Assembly (NCBI RefSeq): GCF_020166335.1
Contig: NZ_JAIUJR010000002.1
Span: forward strand, 372,001-436,000
DNA length: 64,000 nucleotides
Reading direction: 5' to 3'
Source of the DNA: Winogradskyella alexanderae
GTDB taxonomy: Bacteria; Bacteroidota; Bacteroidia; Flavobacteriales; Flavobacteriaceae
The first letter of the stretch is position 1; each line of letters begins with the position of its first letter. The notes below the pieces were generated by a model, which was not told where the DNA came from, searched no databases, and was given only the letters and a program-made list of their open reading frames with translations. Shown piece after piece: positions 19,214-27,772 of this stretch. The position numbers were made by a program, and so were the translations under genes.

Positions 19214-20143
19214 TTAATTTAAGTAATGACTTCCTTTTACCTCATTTAAGGCCCTACTTGATGCACAATGAGATTTGATATCTTCAATATACTTGATTTG
19301 TTTGAAATAACCTTTGGCGTCTTTTATTCGTAATCTTATCAGGCACAGAATCAATTCTTTCCAAAGTTGGTTTTTGTCATAACTCAGCTTTTCTTCCCAA
19401 TTAGGAATATTCAAATTTGCATATTTCATTTTACTTCTATAATCAAATTTGTAGTAATATGCATCCGAAAATTTCTCAATCTTTTCATATATCCTCTCCT
19501 TGGTGTCATGCATTACAATACAATTAGGCAAAACACCTATTTTGAAGCCATGAAATCTAAATCGTTGTGAAAGATTAACATCTTCTCCTAAATGTTTAAA
19601 TATTGGATCAAAACCACCTACAGCTTTAATAGCGTCTGCACGTATAAACCAACACGCTGCCGCAACAAACGGTACCTCGTAAACTTCTTTCAAAGATTTA
19701 GCCAAGACAAAGTCAGAATAAAAATCTTTATTCTTATGATAGGATATATAATCTGCAAAAGAAGACTCTAAATAGTGACCCTCCCAATCACAATGTATTG
19801 GACTTAAAATGCCAAAATCTTTATTGTTTTTTGATGCCTCAATAAGTTTGTCTATACTTCCTGATTGAATTTTAGCATCTTGATTTAATAATAAAACATA
19901 CTGAGCATCATTATTTATGGCATAGGAAATGCCAATATTATTGGCCTTGCCAAAACCAAGATTTTGATTTTGCTCTATTAAAATGACCTCAGTAAAATTT
20001 TTCTTAATAAATTCTACTGTACCATCTGTGGATTTATTATCTACAACTATTACTTGAGTATCCTCAATAACGGATTCAATGCATTCTTCAATCCACTGCA
20101 TTCCGTTGTAAGTAGCTATAATGGTTGCTGTTTTAAACGTCAT
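19214..20143 (-). CDS. Glycosyltransferase family 2 (WbbL-like)
   Basis: GT2 enzyme of 309 residues of the rhamnosyltransferase/WbbL-like group. It shows TATIIATYNGMQWIEECIES, QVIVVDNKSTDGTVEFI, NLGFGKANNIGISYA, the LLNQDAK metal site and the late FDPIFKHLGEDVNLSQRFR block where this group carries its catalytic acidic pair. It overlaps the upstream GT2 gene by four bases. Rhamnosyl transfer is only a possibility, since no dTDP-rhamnose genes are in the window. Confidence 0.85.
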   Translation of the reverse strand: MTFKTATIIATYNGMQWIEECIESVIEDTQVIVVDNKSTDGTVEFIKKNFTEVILIEQNQNLGFGKANNIGISYAINNDAQYVLLLNQDAKIQSGSIDKLIEASKNNKDFGILSPIHCDWEGHYLESSFADYISYHKNKDFYSDFVLAKSLKEVYEVPFVAAACWFIRADAIKAVGGFDPIFKHLGEDVNLSQRFRFHGFKIGVLPNCIVMHDTKERIYEKIEKFSDAYYYKFDYRSKMKYANLNIPNWEEKLSYDKNQLWKELILCLIRLRIKDAKGYFKQIKYIEDIKSHCASSRALNEVKGSHYLN

Positions 20144-20994
20144 CTAACGAATATTTGAATAATCCTACTCCTTATAGCCTTTACTATTTTTCTCAACTTC
20201 AATCTTGGGTGTAGATATGAAAAATAATTTCTGTAAACACTTGAAATAACCACAGAAACTTCGTCTAAGTTATTATTTTGGTTGAGATTAGAGGCTTGTT
20301 TATCATGCAACCTAAAAGAAACAAGTTCTTCATCTACAAAGCCAATCTTGAAATGCCTCATTATTCTATACCAATATTCGATATCCAAAGCTTGCTTTAG
20401 GGATTCATTGAAAAAACCCAATTTATCAAAACACACCTTCGAGATTAGTGTCGCTGTGGGTTCTCCTATCTTATTTAAAGGTTCATCAAGTAAATGGTAA
20501 TCCCACATATAATGCCGTCCGGAAACTACTTTGTTTATAGTCACATCTAATTTTTCCCAATGATTATGCAAGGATTCATATTTATTTAGCCATAATAAAT
20601 GACCTTCATTCGTTTTGTCATAAAGAATTTCCCTTTTACAATATACCAATCCAATTTCTTCTTCTTGGGTTGCTGTACCAACCAATTTTTCGACACAAGT
20701 TGGAGCTAAAACATCATCTTGAAATAAGAATTTAATAAATTCGCCACTTGCCTTTTTTACAGTATTATTCCAGTTTGCGCCAATGCCATTAGCATCATGA
20801 TTATAAATCTTGATAGGTACTCTTGTATTTGAAATAAAGGAATTTACGATTTTCAAAGTTTCGTCTTTTGACCCATCATCAGATACAATAATCTCAATAT
20901 TTTTATAAGTTTGATTTATAGCAGAAATCATGGCTTCTTCAATAAAGGTGGCGCCATTACATGTAGGAATACATATAGAGATTAACGGATTCAA
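20140..20994 (-). CDS. Glycosyltransferase family 2
   Basis: GT2 enzyme of 284 residues with TTG start. Motifs: PLISICIPTCNGATFIEEAM, IEIIVSDDGSKDETLKIV, GIGANWNNTVKKASGEFIKF and FQDDVLAP as the metal site. A later ALDIEYWYRIMRHFKIGFVD carries the catalytic-base segment. It is in a run of three consecutive GT2 genes with spacers of at most four bases. The acceptor is unknown. Confidence 0.86.
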   Translation of the reverse strand: MNPLISICIPTCNGATFIEEAMISAINQTYKNIEIIVSDDGSKDETLKIVNSFISNTRVPIKIYNHDANGIGANWNNTVKKASGEFIKFLFQDDVLAPTCVEKLVGTATQEEEIGLVYCKREILYDKTNEGHLLWLNKYESLHNHWEKLDVTINKVVSGRHYMWDYHLLDEPLNKIGEPTATLISKVCFDKLGFFNESLKQALDIEYWYRIMRHFKIGFVDEELVSFRLHDKQASNLNQNNNLDEVSVVISSVYRNYFSYLHPRLKLRKIVKAIRSRIIQIFVR

Positions 20995-20997
20995 AAC

Positions 20998-21801
20998 TTA
21001 AGATAGTCTTTTTTTAATATTTCTCAGTTTTTGTAAAAACCTAATTTTTTTACTGTTCTTTAATTCGTATTTCAATAATACATTCTCTTCATATAGCTCG
21101 CTCATAGCTTGAATATACAGATTACTGTGCTTGTTTTTGATAAATGAGATATTGGCATTTAACATATCATCATCAAAACTTTTAATCATTGAGTTATGCG
21201 TTACACGATAATCAAAAGTTATTTTATCTACATACAAAAAATCAAACTTCGATGCCATAATCTTGAGCCACAAGTCCCAATCTTCGTGCCCTTGAAATGG
21301 TAAATTCTCTTCAAAACAATTTACTTGTTCCAAGACGCTTTTTCTAATCAAGGCACAAGCATCGATGTAATTATGGTATAGTAGTCTGTGCTTATCAAAA
21401 GTACCAACTATCCAGGCACCTTCTTTCTCTCCGAAATACTCAGCATTACCGTATATTACTCCAATTTTAGAATCACTATCAAATTTTTTGATGTTTTCTT
21501 TCACAAAATTTGGCCTTATTTTATTATCAGAATCCAAGGGTAAAATAATATCCCCTTGGGCCTTTTTAATACCATAATTTCTGGTTTTTCCTAAACCCTC
21601 ATTTTCTTTTTTGAAGTATTTAAACCTAGTGTCTTTTTGTACCCATTTTAAGGCAATAGTCTCAAGGTTATCCGGTGAACCGTCATTAATTATGAGTGCT
21701 TCCCAGGAATCAAAGTCTTGGTTAACTACAGATTCTAAAGTCTCTTGAAGGGTGAATTCTGATTTGTAACAAGGTATTACGATACTTAGAAGTGGTTTCA
21801 T
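20998..21801 (-). CDS. Glycosyltransferase family 2
   Basis: GT2 enzyme of 267 residues. It shows LSIVIPCYKSEFTLQETLES, WEALIINDGSPDNLE, GLGKTRNYGIKKAQGDIILP and the LDSDNKIRP metal site. FQGHEDWDLWLKIMAS contains the catalytic-base region. The C-terminus ends in a short basic helix. It starts two bases after the methyltransferase gene, so methylation and this sugar addition may be consecutive steps, which is inference. Confidence 0.87.
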   Translation of the reverse strand: MKPLLSIVIPCYKSEFTLQETLESVVNQDFDSWEALIINDGSPDNLETIALKWVQKDTRFKYFKKENEGLGKTRNYGIKKAQGDIILPLDSDNKIRPNFVKENIKKFDSDSKIGVIYGNAEYFGEKEGAWIVGTFDKHRLLYHNYIDACALIRKSVLEQVNCFEENLPFQGHEDWDLWLKIMASKFDFLYVDKITFDYRVTHNSMIKSFDDDMLNANISFIKNKHSNLYIQAMSELYEENVLLKYELKNSKKIRFLQKLRNIKKRLS

Positions 21802-21802
21802 C

Positions 21803-22519
21803 TTAATTCTTTTTTGCTACAACAACATAATTCATGGTATTAATAGTATTGTAATCTTTCTTGTCCAAATAGGCAAATACCTTATTAACTAATACCCTTA
21901 ACCTCAGTTTTCTATAAATGAATTTTATTCCTCTTGCTACCCAATTTGCCTTTGGATTTTGAAAACTAAACGTATGGTTCATCATTAAACCCAAGGTAGA
22001 CCACGCTCCACCGTTTTCCTTAATCATTAGTATTTCAAATCCAGATTTATTAAATATATGTTTAAAACCATACTTTGTAAATCTGTAGAAATCATACGGT
22101 TCTTCATGTAAATACCAATACATAGGACCAGAAATAATTGCTATACCTTCAGGCCTTAACAATCTATAAGCTTCATTAAGCATTCCTTGAATATCCTCCA
22201 CATGCTCTATAACCTGAGTAGAGAAAATAGTATCAAAACTATTGTCATCAAGCGGTATGTTATTTGCCTTGCAAATAATGTCAACTTTTTTACTGCTTGA
22301 TTGAACCACATCGCAACCCATATAATTACTTGTTAAGCCGTTAAACCATTCTTCGTAAGGTTTGTTACCACAGCCAATGTCAAGCAATTCACCTTTTGCG
22401 TATTCATTAACAGCATTTTGCAAGTCTCGCGAAAAAGTCAAGTAGGCCAAGTAATCATTACTTGAAGTATTGATATGCTTTAGATTATCTAATCGCTTTA
22501 AATTTACCTCTCTACTCAT
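21803..22519 (-). CDS. Class I SAM-dependent methyltransferase
   Basis: A 238-residue methyltransferase with the class I Rossmann core. GELLDIGCGNKPYEEWF is motif I (SAM-binding glycine loop), NNIPLDDNSFDTIFSTQVIE leads into the VIEHV helix and RLLRPEGIAIISGPMYWYL follows motif IV. Such enzymes in O-antigen and capsule loci methylate sugar hydroxyls or carboxyls. Together with the neighbouring FkbM gene and a Wzt that has a C-terminal substrate domain, a chain-end methyl cap is possible. No direct acceptor evidence exists. Confidence 0.85.
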   Translation of the reverse strand: MSREVNLKRLDNLKHINTSSNDYLAYLTFSRDLQNAVNEYAKGELLDIGCGNKPYEEWFNGLTSNYMGCDVVQSSSKKVDIICKANNIPLDDNSFDTIFSTQVIEHVEDIQGMLNEAYRLLRPEGIAIISGPMYWYLHEEPYDFYRFTKYGFKHIFNKSGFEILMIKENGGAWSTLGLMMNHTFSFQNPKANWVARGIKFIYRKLRLRVLVNKVFAYLDKKDYNTINTMNYVVVAKKN

Positions 22520-22561
22520 TTTAAAAATACTTATGAGAAAGCTTAATAACCATTCTTTCCT

Positions 22562-23371
22562 TTATATAAAGTCTTTATTTACACCAATAGTTAATTCTCC
22601 ATAGTTAAAAATAAAAAAGTTGTTATTAACTAATATTTGATTAATCGATTTTCGAATCTCAAATTCATCATGAATCTCCATGGCAATGACTCTAGTAATA
22701 GACAAAAACCTCAAATCATTACCATCTTTGAAGATAAACCGTTCGGCGCCTTCGATATCTATTTTCAATATTGAAATTTCCTCTAAATTATTCTGTTTAA
22801 CAATTTCATTTAGAGTAATCCCATGAATAGTTCCGTTTTCATCTTGTGTAGTCGAAATTGACCAATCTAAACTATCTCTGAAATCCCTATGCACCTTAAA
22901 CTTTGTATTGTTGTTTTCGCTTAAAGCATTATGGTAAGGAACAACATCATTTTGGTCAAAGTTGCGCTTAACATTGGAAAGACAAAGATTCATATTCTCG
23001 TCTGAAGGTTCTACAAAGATTAATTTTAGATTGTTAAAATGAGATAAAAAATAAATGCTTGTAAAGCCAATATTTGCTCCGGCATCTATCAAAACCCTGC
23101 CTTTTTTATCAAAATCATTCAATTTAAAAATGTCAACTACTATTTGATATTCTTCATTATTGAAAATCTGCTGAAAAACATTGTAGTCACTATGGTTATG
23201 ACCTCTTATGTTAAGGTTTAAACCAGAATTTAACTTTAGATTGTATATCTGTTCTTTTTTAAGAAAAGTGCTTATTAGTGGGTTTGTTTTTAACCTATAT
23301 TCAAATAGCCTTTGGGCGTCTATTTTTTTCGGAAATAGAATTCTATAAATTTTTTTTAGCTTCTGAATCAT
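22562..23371 (-). CDS. FkbM-family methyltransferase
   Basis: A 269-residue FkbM-type O-methyltransferase. The SAM-binding loop is GRVLIDAGANIGFTSIYFLS, followed by LIFVEPSDENMNLCLSNVKR and the family hallmark ISILKIDIEGAERFIF, in which the KIDIEGAE stretch is diagnostic. About 75 N-terminal residues are family-specific and probably contact the sugar acceptor. FkbM enzymes in polysaccharide loci methylate glycan hydroxyl groups. It lies between the ABC exporter and the other methyltransferase, with 42-49 base spacers. Confidence 0.87.
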   Translation of the reverse strand: MIQKLKKIYRILFPKKIDAQRLFEYRLKTNPLISTFLKKEQIYNLKLNSGLNLNIRGHNHSDYNVFQQIFNNEEYQIVVDIFKLNDFDKKGRVLIDAGANIGFTSIYFLSHFNNLKLIFVEPSDENMNLCLSNVKRNFDQNDVVPYHNALSENNNTKFKVHRDFRDSLDWSISTTQDENGTIHGITLNEIVKQNNLEEISILKIDIEGAERFIFKDGNDLRFLSITRVIAMEIHDEFEIRKSINQILVNNNFFIFNYGELTIGVNKDFI

Positions 23372-23420
23372 ATAGCTTTTATCAAATGTATAGGTCTAAA
23401 AATATATTTTTTATCTCCTT

Positions 23421-24677
23421 CTAATAAACCCATTTACCGTCATCAATGTATTGGCAAACGTTTTGTTGCCAGCCCCATTCTGGTTCTTTTAGATTTAACA
23501 TCTCAACTTCAAAACTACAACAATCAAATTCTTGAAATTTTTGCCGTGTTTTAGAGTTGGCCAAATGCACCTTTATATAATAATTACCTTTATATAACCT
23601 TAGATTTTCAAATACATAACTCAAGTTATTGATGCCTTTTTTACGACATATTGGTTGATCAATATCAAAAATATAAGAGAAAAGCATGGCCTTATTTAAA
23701 TTATTAAACACCTGAAATGAAACGGACAGGTTTTTGTAATCTGCTTCTGGTACATTAATATCAAAATTTAACTTAAACGGTTTATAATTGGCCTGTAATA
23801 CACCGCCTTCCGAAGTTACAATTTCAACTCTTGTTACAGAAGGAACATTCTTTAATGGTTCTTGATTAAAAACAGCTGCTTGGCTTTCCATATTAGAATA
23901 TATGGCTATAGCCTTATCTGTATTTTCTATTGCGGCAATCTCACCGTTTGAGAGTACTATTGTTTTTTGGGCTAGCGTACTGATTGCGCTCAAATCATGG
24001 CTAACAAATAATACAGTACGTCCTTCGCCTTTACTTATATCTTGCATTTTGCCTATAGCCTTTTTTTGAAACTCAATATCTCCAACAGCCAACACTTCAT
24101 CTACCACAAGTATGTCTGGTTCTAAATGCGCTGCAACTGCAAATGCCAATCTTACCTTCATTCCAGAAGAATAGCGTTTAACTGGTGTATCAATATAACG
24201 TTCACAACCTGAGAATGCTATAATCTCATTTAATTTATTGCGGATTTCATTTTTTGTCATTCCTAAAATAGCACCATTAAGAAATACATTTTCACGTCCA
24301 GTCATTTCTGGATGAAAACCCGTCCCTACCTCTAACAAAGAAGCTATTCGTCCCTTTGTTTTTATTTCTCCTGTAGTTGGGCTAGTAACTCGAGATAGAA
24401 TCTTTAAAAGGGTTGATTTACCGGCGCCATTTTTCCCAATAATACCCAAAACTTCTCCCCTTCTTACCTCAAATGATATATTTTTAAGTGCCCAAACATA
24501 ATCACTTAATGCTTTTTTACTTCTGTCATTTATGTCGCCAACCTTTAAATAAGGGTCTTCCTTACCTCTTACTTTATGCCACCAACGATTTAAATCATGA
24601 CTGAGAGTTCCCGTACCTACTAAACCTAAGCGGTATTGCTTACTAATATTCTCAACTTGTAAAATAATATCGCTCAT
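23421..24677 (-). CDS. wzt: Polysaccharide ABC exporter ATPase with C-terminal carbohydrate domain (Wzt)
   Basis: ATPase of the Wzm-Wzt exporter, which moves a finished lipid-linked glycan across the inner membrane. The N-terminal nucleotide-binding domain (about 1-250) has Walker A GIIGKNGAGKSTLLKI, signature YSSGMKVRLAFA, Walker B DILVVDEVLAVGD and switch SHDLS. About 150 further residues (270-418) form a beta-rich Wzt-C domain. In known exporters with this domain it recognises the modified, often methylated, chain end before export. The start is three bases from the permease gene. Total length of 418 fits the long, cap-recognising Wzt class. Confidence 0.92.
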   Translation of the reverse strand: MSDIILQVENISKQYRLGLVGTGTLSHDLNRWWHKVRGKEDPYLKVGDINDRSKKALSDYVWALKNISFEVRRGEVLGIIGKNGAGKSTLLKILSRVTSPTTGEIKTKGRIASLLEVGTGFHPEMTGRENVFLNGAILGMTKNEIRNKLNEIIAFSGCERYIDTPVKRYSSGMKVRLAFAVAAHLEPDILVVDEVLAVGDIEFQKKAIGKMQDISKGEGRTVLFVSHDLSAISTLAQKTIVLSNGEIAAIENTDKAIAIYSNMESQAAVFNQEPLKNVPSVTRVEIVTSEGGVLQANYKPFKLNFDINVPEADYKNLSVSFQVFNNLNKAMLFSYIFDIDQPICRKKGINNLSYVFENLRLYKGNYYIKVHLANSKTRQKFQEFDCCSFEVEMLNLKEPEWGWQQNVCQYIDDGKWVY

Positions 24678-24679
24678 GT

Positions 24680-25546
24680 CTAGACTGTATCTATAAAACT
24701 TTTTTCGGTTTTGTTAAACACTATAAGTCCTGCTAAGAATACCAATACACTGAATATAATAGCATAAATTAATTTAGAAGGATAAAGCGAGTCTACACCC
24801 AGTGCTACATGTCTGAATGTTTCTATTACAATGGCAATTGGATTGTGCTCTACCAACCATGAATATTCTGGTAGTTTTTCGTCAAAATAGGATAAGGGAT
24901 ACATTACAGCAGATCCATACATTAATAATTGAACACCAAACTGAACTAAAAAACTAAGATCTCTATATTTTGTAGTTAAAGAAGATATAACCATTCCAAA
25001 TCCCAGTCCTAACATTGCCATAGTAAGAATTAGCAATGGGAGAAAAACCAATCCCATATTGGGACTCGCCGTCGCACCTTTACCAAAAACGAAGAAGAGG
25101 TAAAAGGCAGCAAAAACTAATAGTTGAATTCCAAATTTTAATAGGTTTGATACTACCGAAGACAAAGGCATAATTACGCGAGGAAAATAGACCTTACCAA
25201 AAATACCTTGGTTCTTGGTAAAGGTATCTGAAGTACCAGTAAGACAGGCCTTAAAATAATTCCATGCGGTAATACCTGCGAGGTTAAACAAAAATGCAGG
25301 TACACCATCACCTGTGGGTATGCTTGCAAGATTATTAAAAATAAGTGTAAATATTATTGAGGTAAACAAAGGTTGTATAATGTACCATAAAGGCCCTAAA
25401 ATAGTTTGCTTGTATACTGTTATTACATCTCTCTTTACAAAAAGAGTAAGAAGATCCCTATACCTCCAGATTTCCTTAAAATTAAAATCAATTAATTTCT
25501 GTTTGGAAGAAATAGTGTAAAGCCAATTTTGGTCAGATACTTTCAA
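24680..25546 (-). CDS. wzm: Polysaccharide ABC exporter permease (Wzm)
   Basis: Permease partner of Wzt, 288 residues with about six membrane helices and the ABC2_membrane pattern: the N-terminal interface helix ELW-like stretch (FKEIWRYRDLLTLFVKRDVI), TILGPLWYIIQPLFTSIIFT, and the C-terminal NPIAIVIETFRHVALG. The start is TTG at 25546; no ATG lies close by. It is placed directly upstream of wzt with a two-base spacer, the normal order. It is the only recognisable inner-membrane glycan exporter in the window. Confidence 0.92.
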   Translation of the reverse strand: MKVSDQNWLYTISSKQKLIDFNFKEIWRYRDLLTLFVKRDVITVYKQTILGPLWYIIQPLFTSIIFTLIFNNLASIPTGDGVPAFLFNLAGITAWNYFKACLTGTSDTFTKNQGIFGKVYFPRVIMPLSSVVSNLLKFGIQLLVFAAFYLFFVFGKGATASPNMGLVFLPLLILTMAMLGLGFGMVISSLTTKYRDLSFLVQFGVQLLMYGSAVMYPLSYFDEKLPEYSWLVEHNPIAIVIETFRHVALGVDSLYPSKLIYAIIFSVLVFLAGLIVFNKTEKSFIDTV

Positions 25547-25609
25547 TAAGTCCTTTTTTTAACAAAAGCGAATATAAGAAATAGACATGATTTCTAGTCC
25601 CTTAAAAAC

Positions 25610-26671
25610 TCAAATGTTATCCTTTGCTTCATCCTTTCGCAATTGCTGAAATAATTTTATACTATAACCTTCGGCCTGTAAATAAAACTTAGTTTTTTTT
25701 CTGTTTAAAAGTTTTTCTACAACTGCCTTAGATGATAAATTCGATTCATAATAATCTAAAACTTTGCTTTTCATTTTGGCAATTTCACTCAAGCTTAAAT
25801 TTTGAATTAACGACGAAATTGCCTTTAAATCTTCTTCGTTCTTATATACAAAACAGTTTAAACCATGGCCTAGTGTTACAGGCATCATCTTGGAATACAC
25901 ATCTTGTAAAATGGGTATGCTTCCGCAAAACATAGCTTCTACCAAATTATGGCATAAAGGCATACCTCTTCCAGGTAAAGCAAGAAAAAAACTATGTCTT
26001 CGATATTCTTTGAAAAGTTGATCCTGTGTAAGATTAAAATTATGTCTCTCAAATATTACAAATTCAGATTCTGATTGGGCTGGTTCGAAAACATCGTATT
26101 CTTTTTTGTTTTTTACTTCTCTTATATTTTTCAATGTTTTAATGAACTCTATAATTTTAAATCTAGGTATAACACCTTCAAATATTTGATTTTTACTATG
26201 TCCTTGACCTTCAGTTGTACCAGCAAATAAAATGGATTTATTTTCACCTTGAGAAATTCCTGTTTCTTTATCATGTTCTCCGTAAATTAAGGGGTGCATA
26301 CTTATTGGTAAAATGCTAGTTCTTAAAGATGTATTTTTAATAGCGCAGAAGTAATTTGGATCTAAAGTTATGTGCTTGATAATATTGTTTCTTCGATGTT
26401 TAAGATACAATAGTTGATTATGTATAATTAACTTTTGATAAGGGTCATGGGTTAAATGAGCAATCTCTGAAAAGCTAAGATTCAATATAGGGATGTAACC
26501 CTGTTCTACAATCATATAGATCAAGGGATAGAGATATCTATTAAATTTATTTTGAGGTAATTCTATTAAAAAACACTTTGCTTCGGAGCTAACTTTTCTA
26601 CCGTATATGGCAATGAGGTAAAATCCCTTAAGTGACGACTTTAATTTTAATAATAACTGCCTTACCTTCAT
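25610..26671 (-). CDS. Exostosin-like / GT-B protein, probable glycosyltransferase
   Basis: A 353-residue protein whose C-terminal third resembles the exostosin (GT47) and GT-B donor site: FFLALPGRGMPLCHNLVEAM followed by FCGSIPILQD, then a helix-rich tail. The N-terminal half is not recognised, though ILPISMHPLIYGEHDKETG and ILFAGTTEGQG suggest a Rossmann-like first domain. The chosen start is ATG at 26671, one codon inside a possible TTG start. It lies between the damaged epimerase and the ABC exporter. A glycosyltransferase role fits the operon but substrate is unknown. Confidence 0.6.
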   Translation of the reverse strand: MKVRQLLLKLKSSLKGFYLIAIYGRKVSSEAKCFLIELPQNKFNRYLYPLIYMIVEQGYIPILNLSFSEIAHLTHDPYQKLIIHNQLLYLKHRRNNIIKHITLDPNYFCAIKNTSLRTSILPISMHPLIYGEHDKETGISQGENKSILFAGTTEGQGHSKNQIFEGVIPRFKIIEFIKTLKNIREVKNKKEYDVFEPAQSESEFVIFERHNFNLTQDQLFKEYRRHSFFLALPGRGMPLCHNLVEAMFCGSIPILQDVYSKMMPVTLGHGLNCFVYKNEEDLKAISSLIQNLSLSEIAKMKSKVLDYYESNLSSKAVVEKLLNRKKTKFYLQAEGYSIKLFQQLRKDEAKDNI

Positions 26672-26780
26672 CAATTCACATTAATAAACAATGTATTCTG
26701 AAAATTAGGTATATTTCTTTAAATATTGAAGATTTAATTTCGTTGACTGCTCGAATAAAAGAGTCTATTTTTAAAAAGGA

Positions 26781-27764
26781 TTACGGATTAAAATAATCCC
26801 ATGTAATCTTTAGTCCTTCTCTAACTGTAAATTGTGGTTTATATCCTAACAATTTTTCGGCCTTAGATATATCTGCGAGAGAATCTCTAACATCACCTAA
26901 CCTCGGAGGGCCATAAACAGCTTGCAAATTCGAACCGGCTGCAGAACGTCACGAATCCCATAAATAGTTGACAGTAATACGCTCTCCACAAGCTACATTA
27001 AAAACTTCATTCTTAGCATCGCTTGATGCAAAGAAACTTTTTATGTTAGCTTGGACTACATTGTCTATAAATGTAAAATCTCTAGTTTGCTCGCCATCGC
27101 CATTAATTTTACAAGGTTTATTTTCTTTTAAGGCTTTCATAAAGAGAGGTATAACAGCAGCATAAGCACCATTTGGACTTTGCTTTGGCCCAAAAACATT
27201 AAAATATGTTAAACCTATTACATCGGTATTATACGTTGTACCGAAAACATCTGCATATAGTTCATTTACAAATTTTGTTACCGCATAAGGTGACAATGGT
27301 TTGCCTATTTTATCTTCGACCTTTGGCAGAGATTTACTGTCTCCATAAGTAGAACTGGAGGCAGCATATACCATACGCTTTACTGTATTACTGTCCTTCA
27401 GGGCAATCATCATATTTAAGAAGCCTGAAATATTAACTTCGTTTGTTGTGGCTGGATCATTTATTGAACGAGGCACTGACCCTAAAGCTGCCTGATGAGA
27501 TACATAATCCATATCATCCATAGCTCGCTTGCAAGTATCCAAATCCCTGATATCACCTCCGATAAGTTCAAAAGCGGGATTAGACATAAATTCTGTTAAG
27601 TTTTCTCTATAACCATTAGAAAAATCATCTAAAACTCTAACTTTTTTGGCATTATACTTCAAAAGATACTCAACTAAATTTGAACCGATAAAACCACCTC
27701 CACCGGTGATTAAAAAATTAAGTTTTGAAATATCTTCAGAGTAGTATTGATTTAGATAAATAAT
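26781..27764 (-). pseudogene. UDP-GlcNAc/GlcNAcA 4-epimerase (TviC/WbpP type), interrupted by in-frame TGA
   Basis: Read from 27764 the frame gives a near-complete short-chain NAD-dependent epimerase. The NAD-binding loop ITGGGGFIGSNLVEYLL is near residue 20; HQAALGSVPRSINDP, AASSSTYGDSK and the catalytic YAVTK lie in the middle. It is cut by a TGA at 26949-26951, after VNYLWDS. Beyond that stop the same frame continues for 55 codons with clearly homologous sequence (AVYGPPRLGDVRDSLADISK, GYKPQFTVREGLKITW) and ends at TAA. A second oddity is the start: upstream of the NAD loop there is no ATG, GTG or TTG before the preceding stop, and TTG at 27662 would delete the loop. Either the gene is decaying or the sequence has errors here. 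Confidence 0.8.
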
Positions 27765-27772
27765 TCAAGAAT

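Noticed and set aside
26949..26951. Selenocysteine at the in-frame TGA of the epimerase
   Set aside because: The downstream sequence gives only a weak four- to five-base stem, the position is not catalytic in this family, and no Sec machinery is seen in the window.
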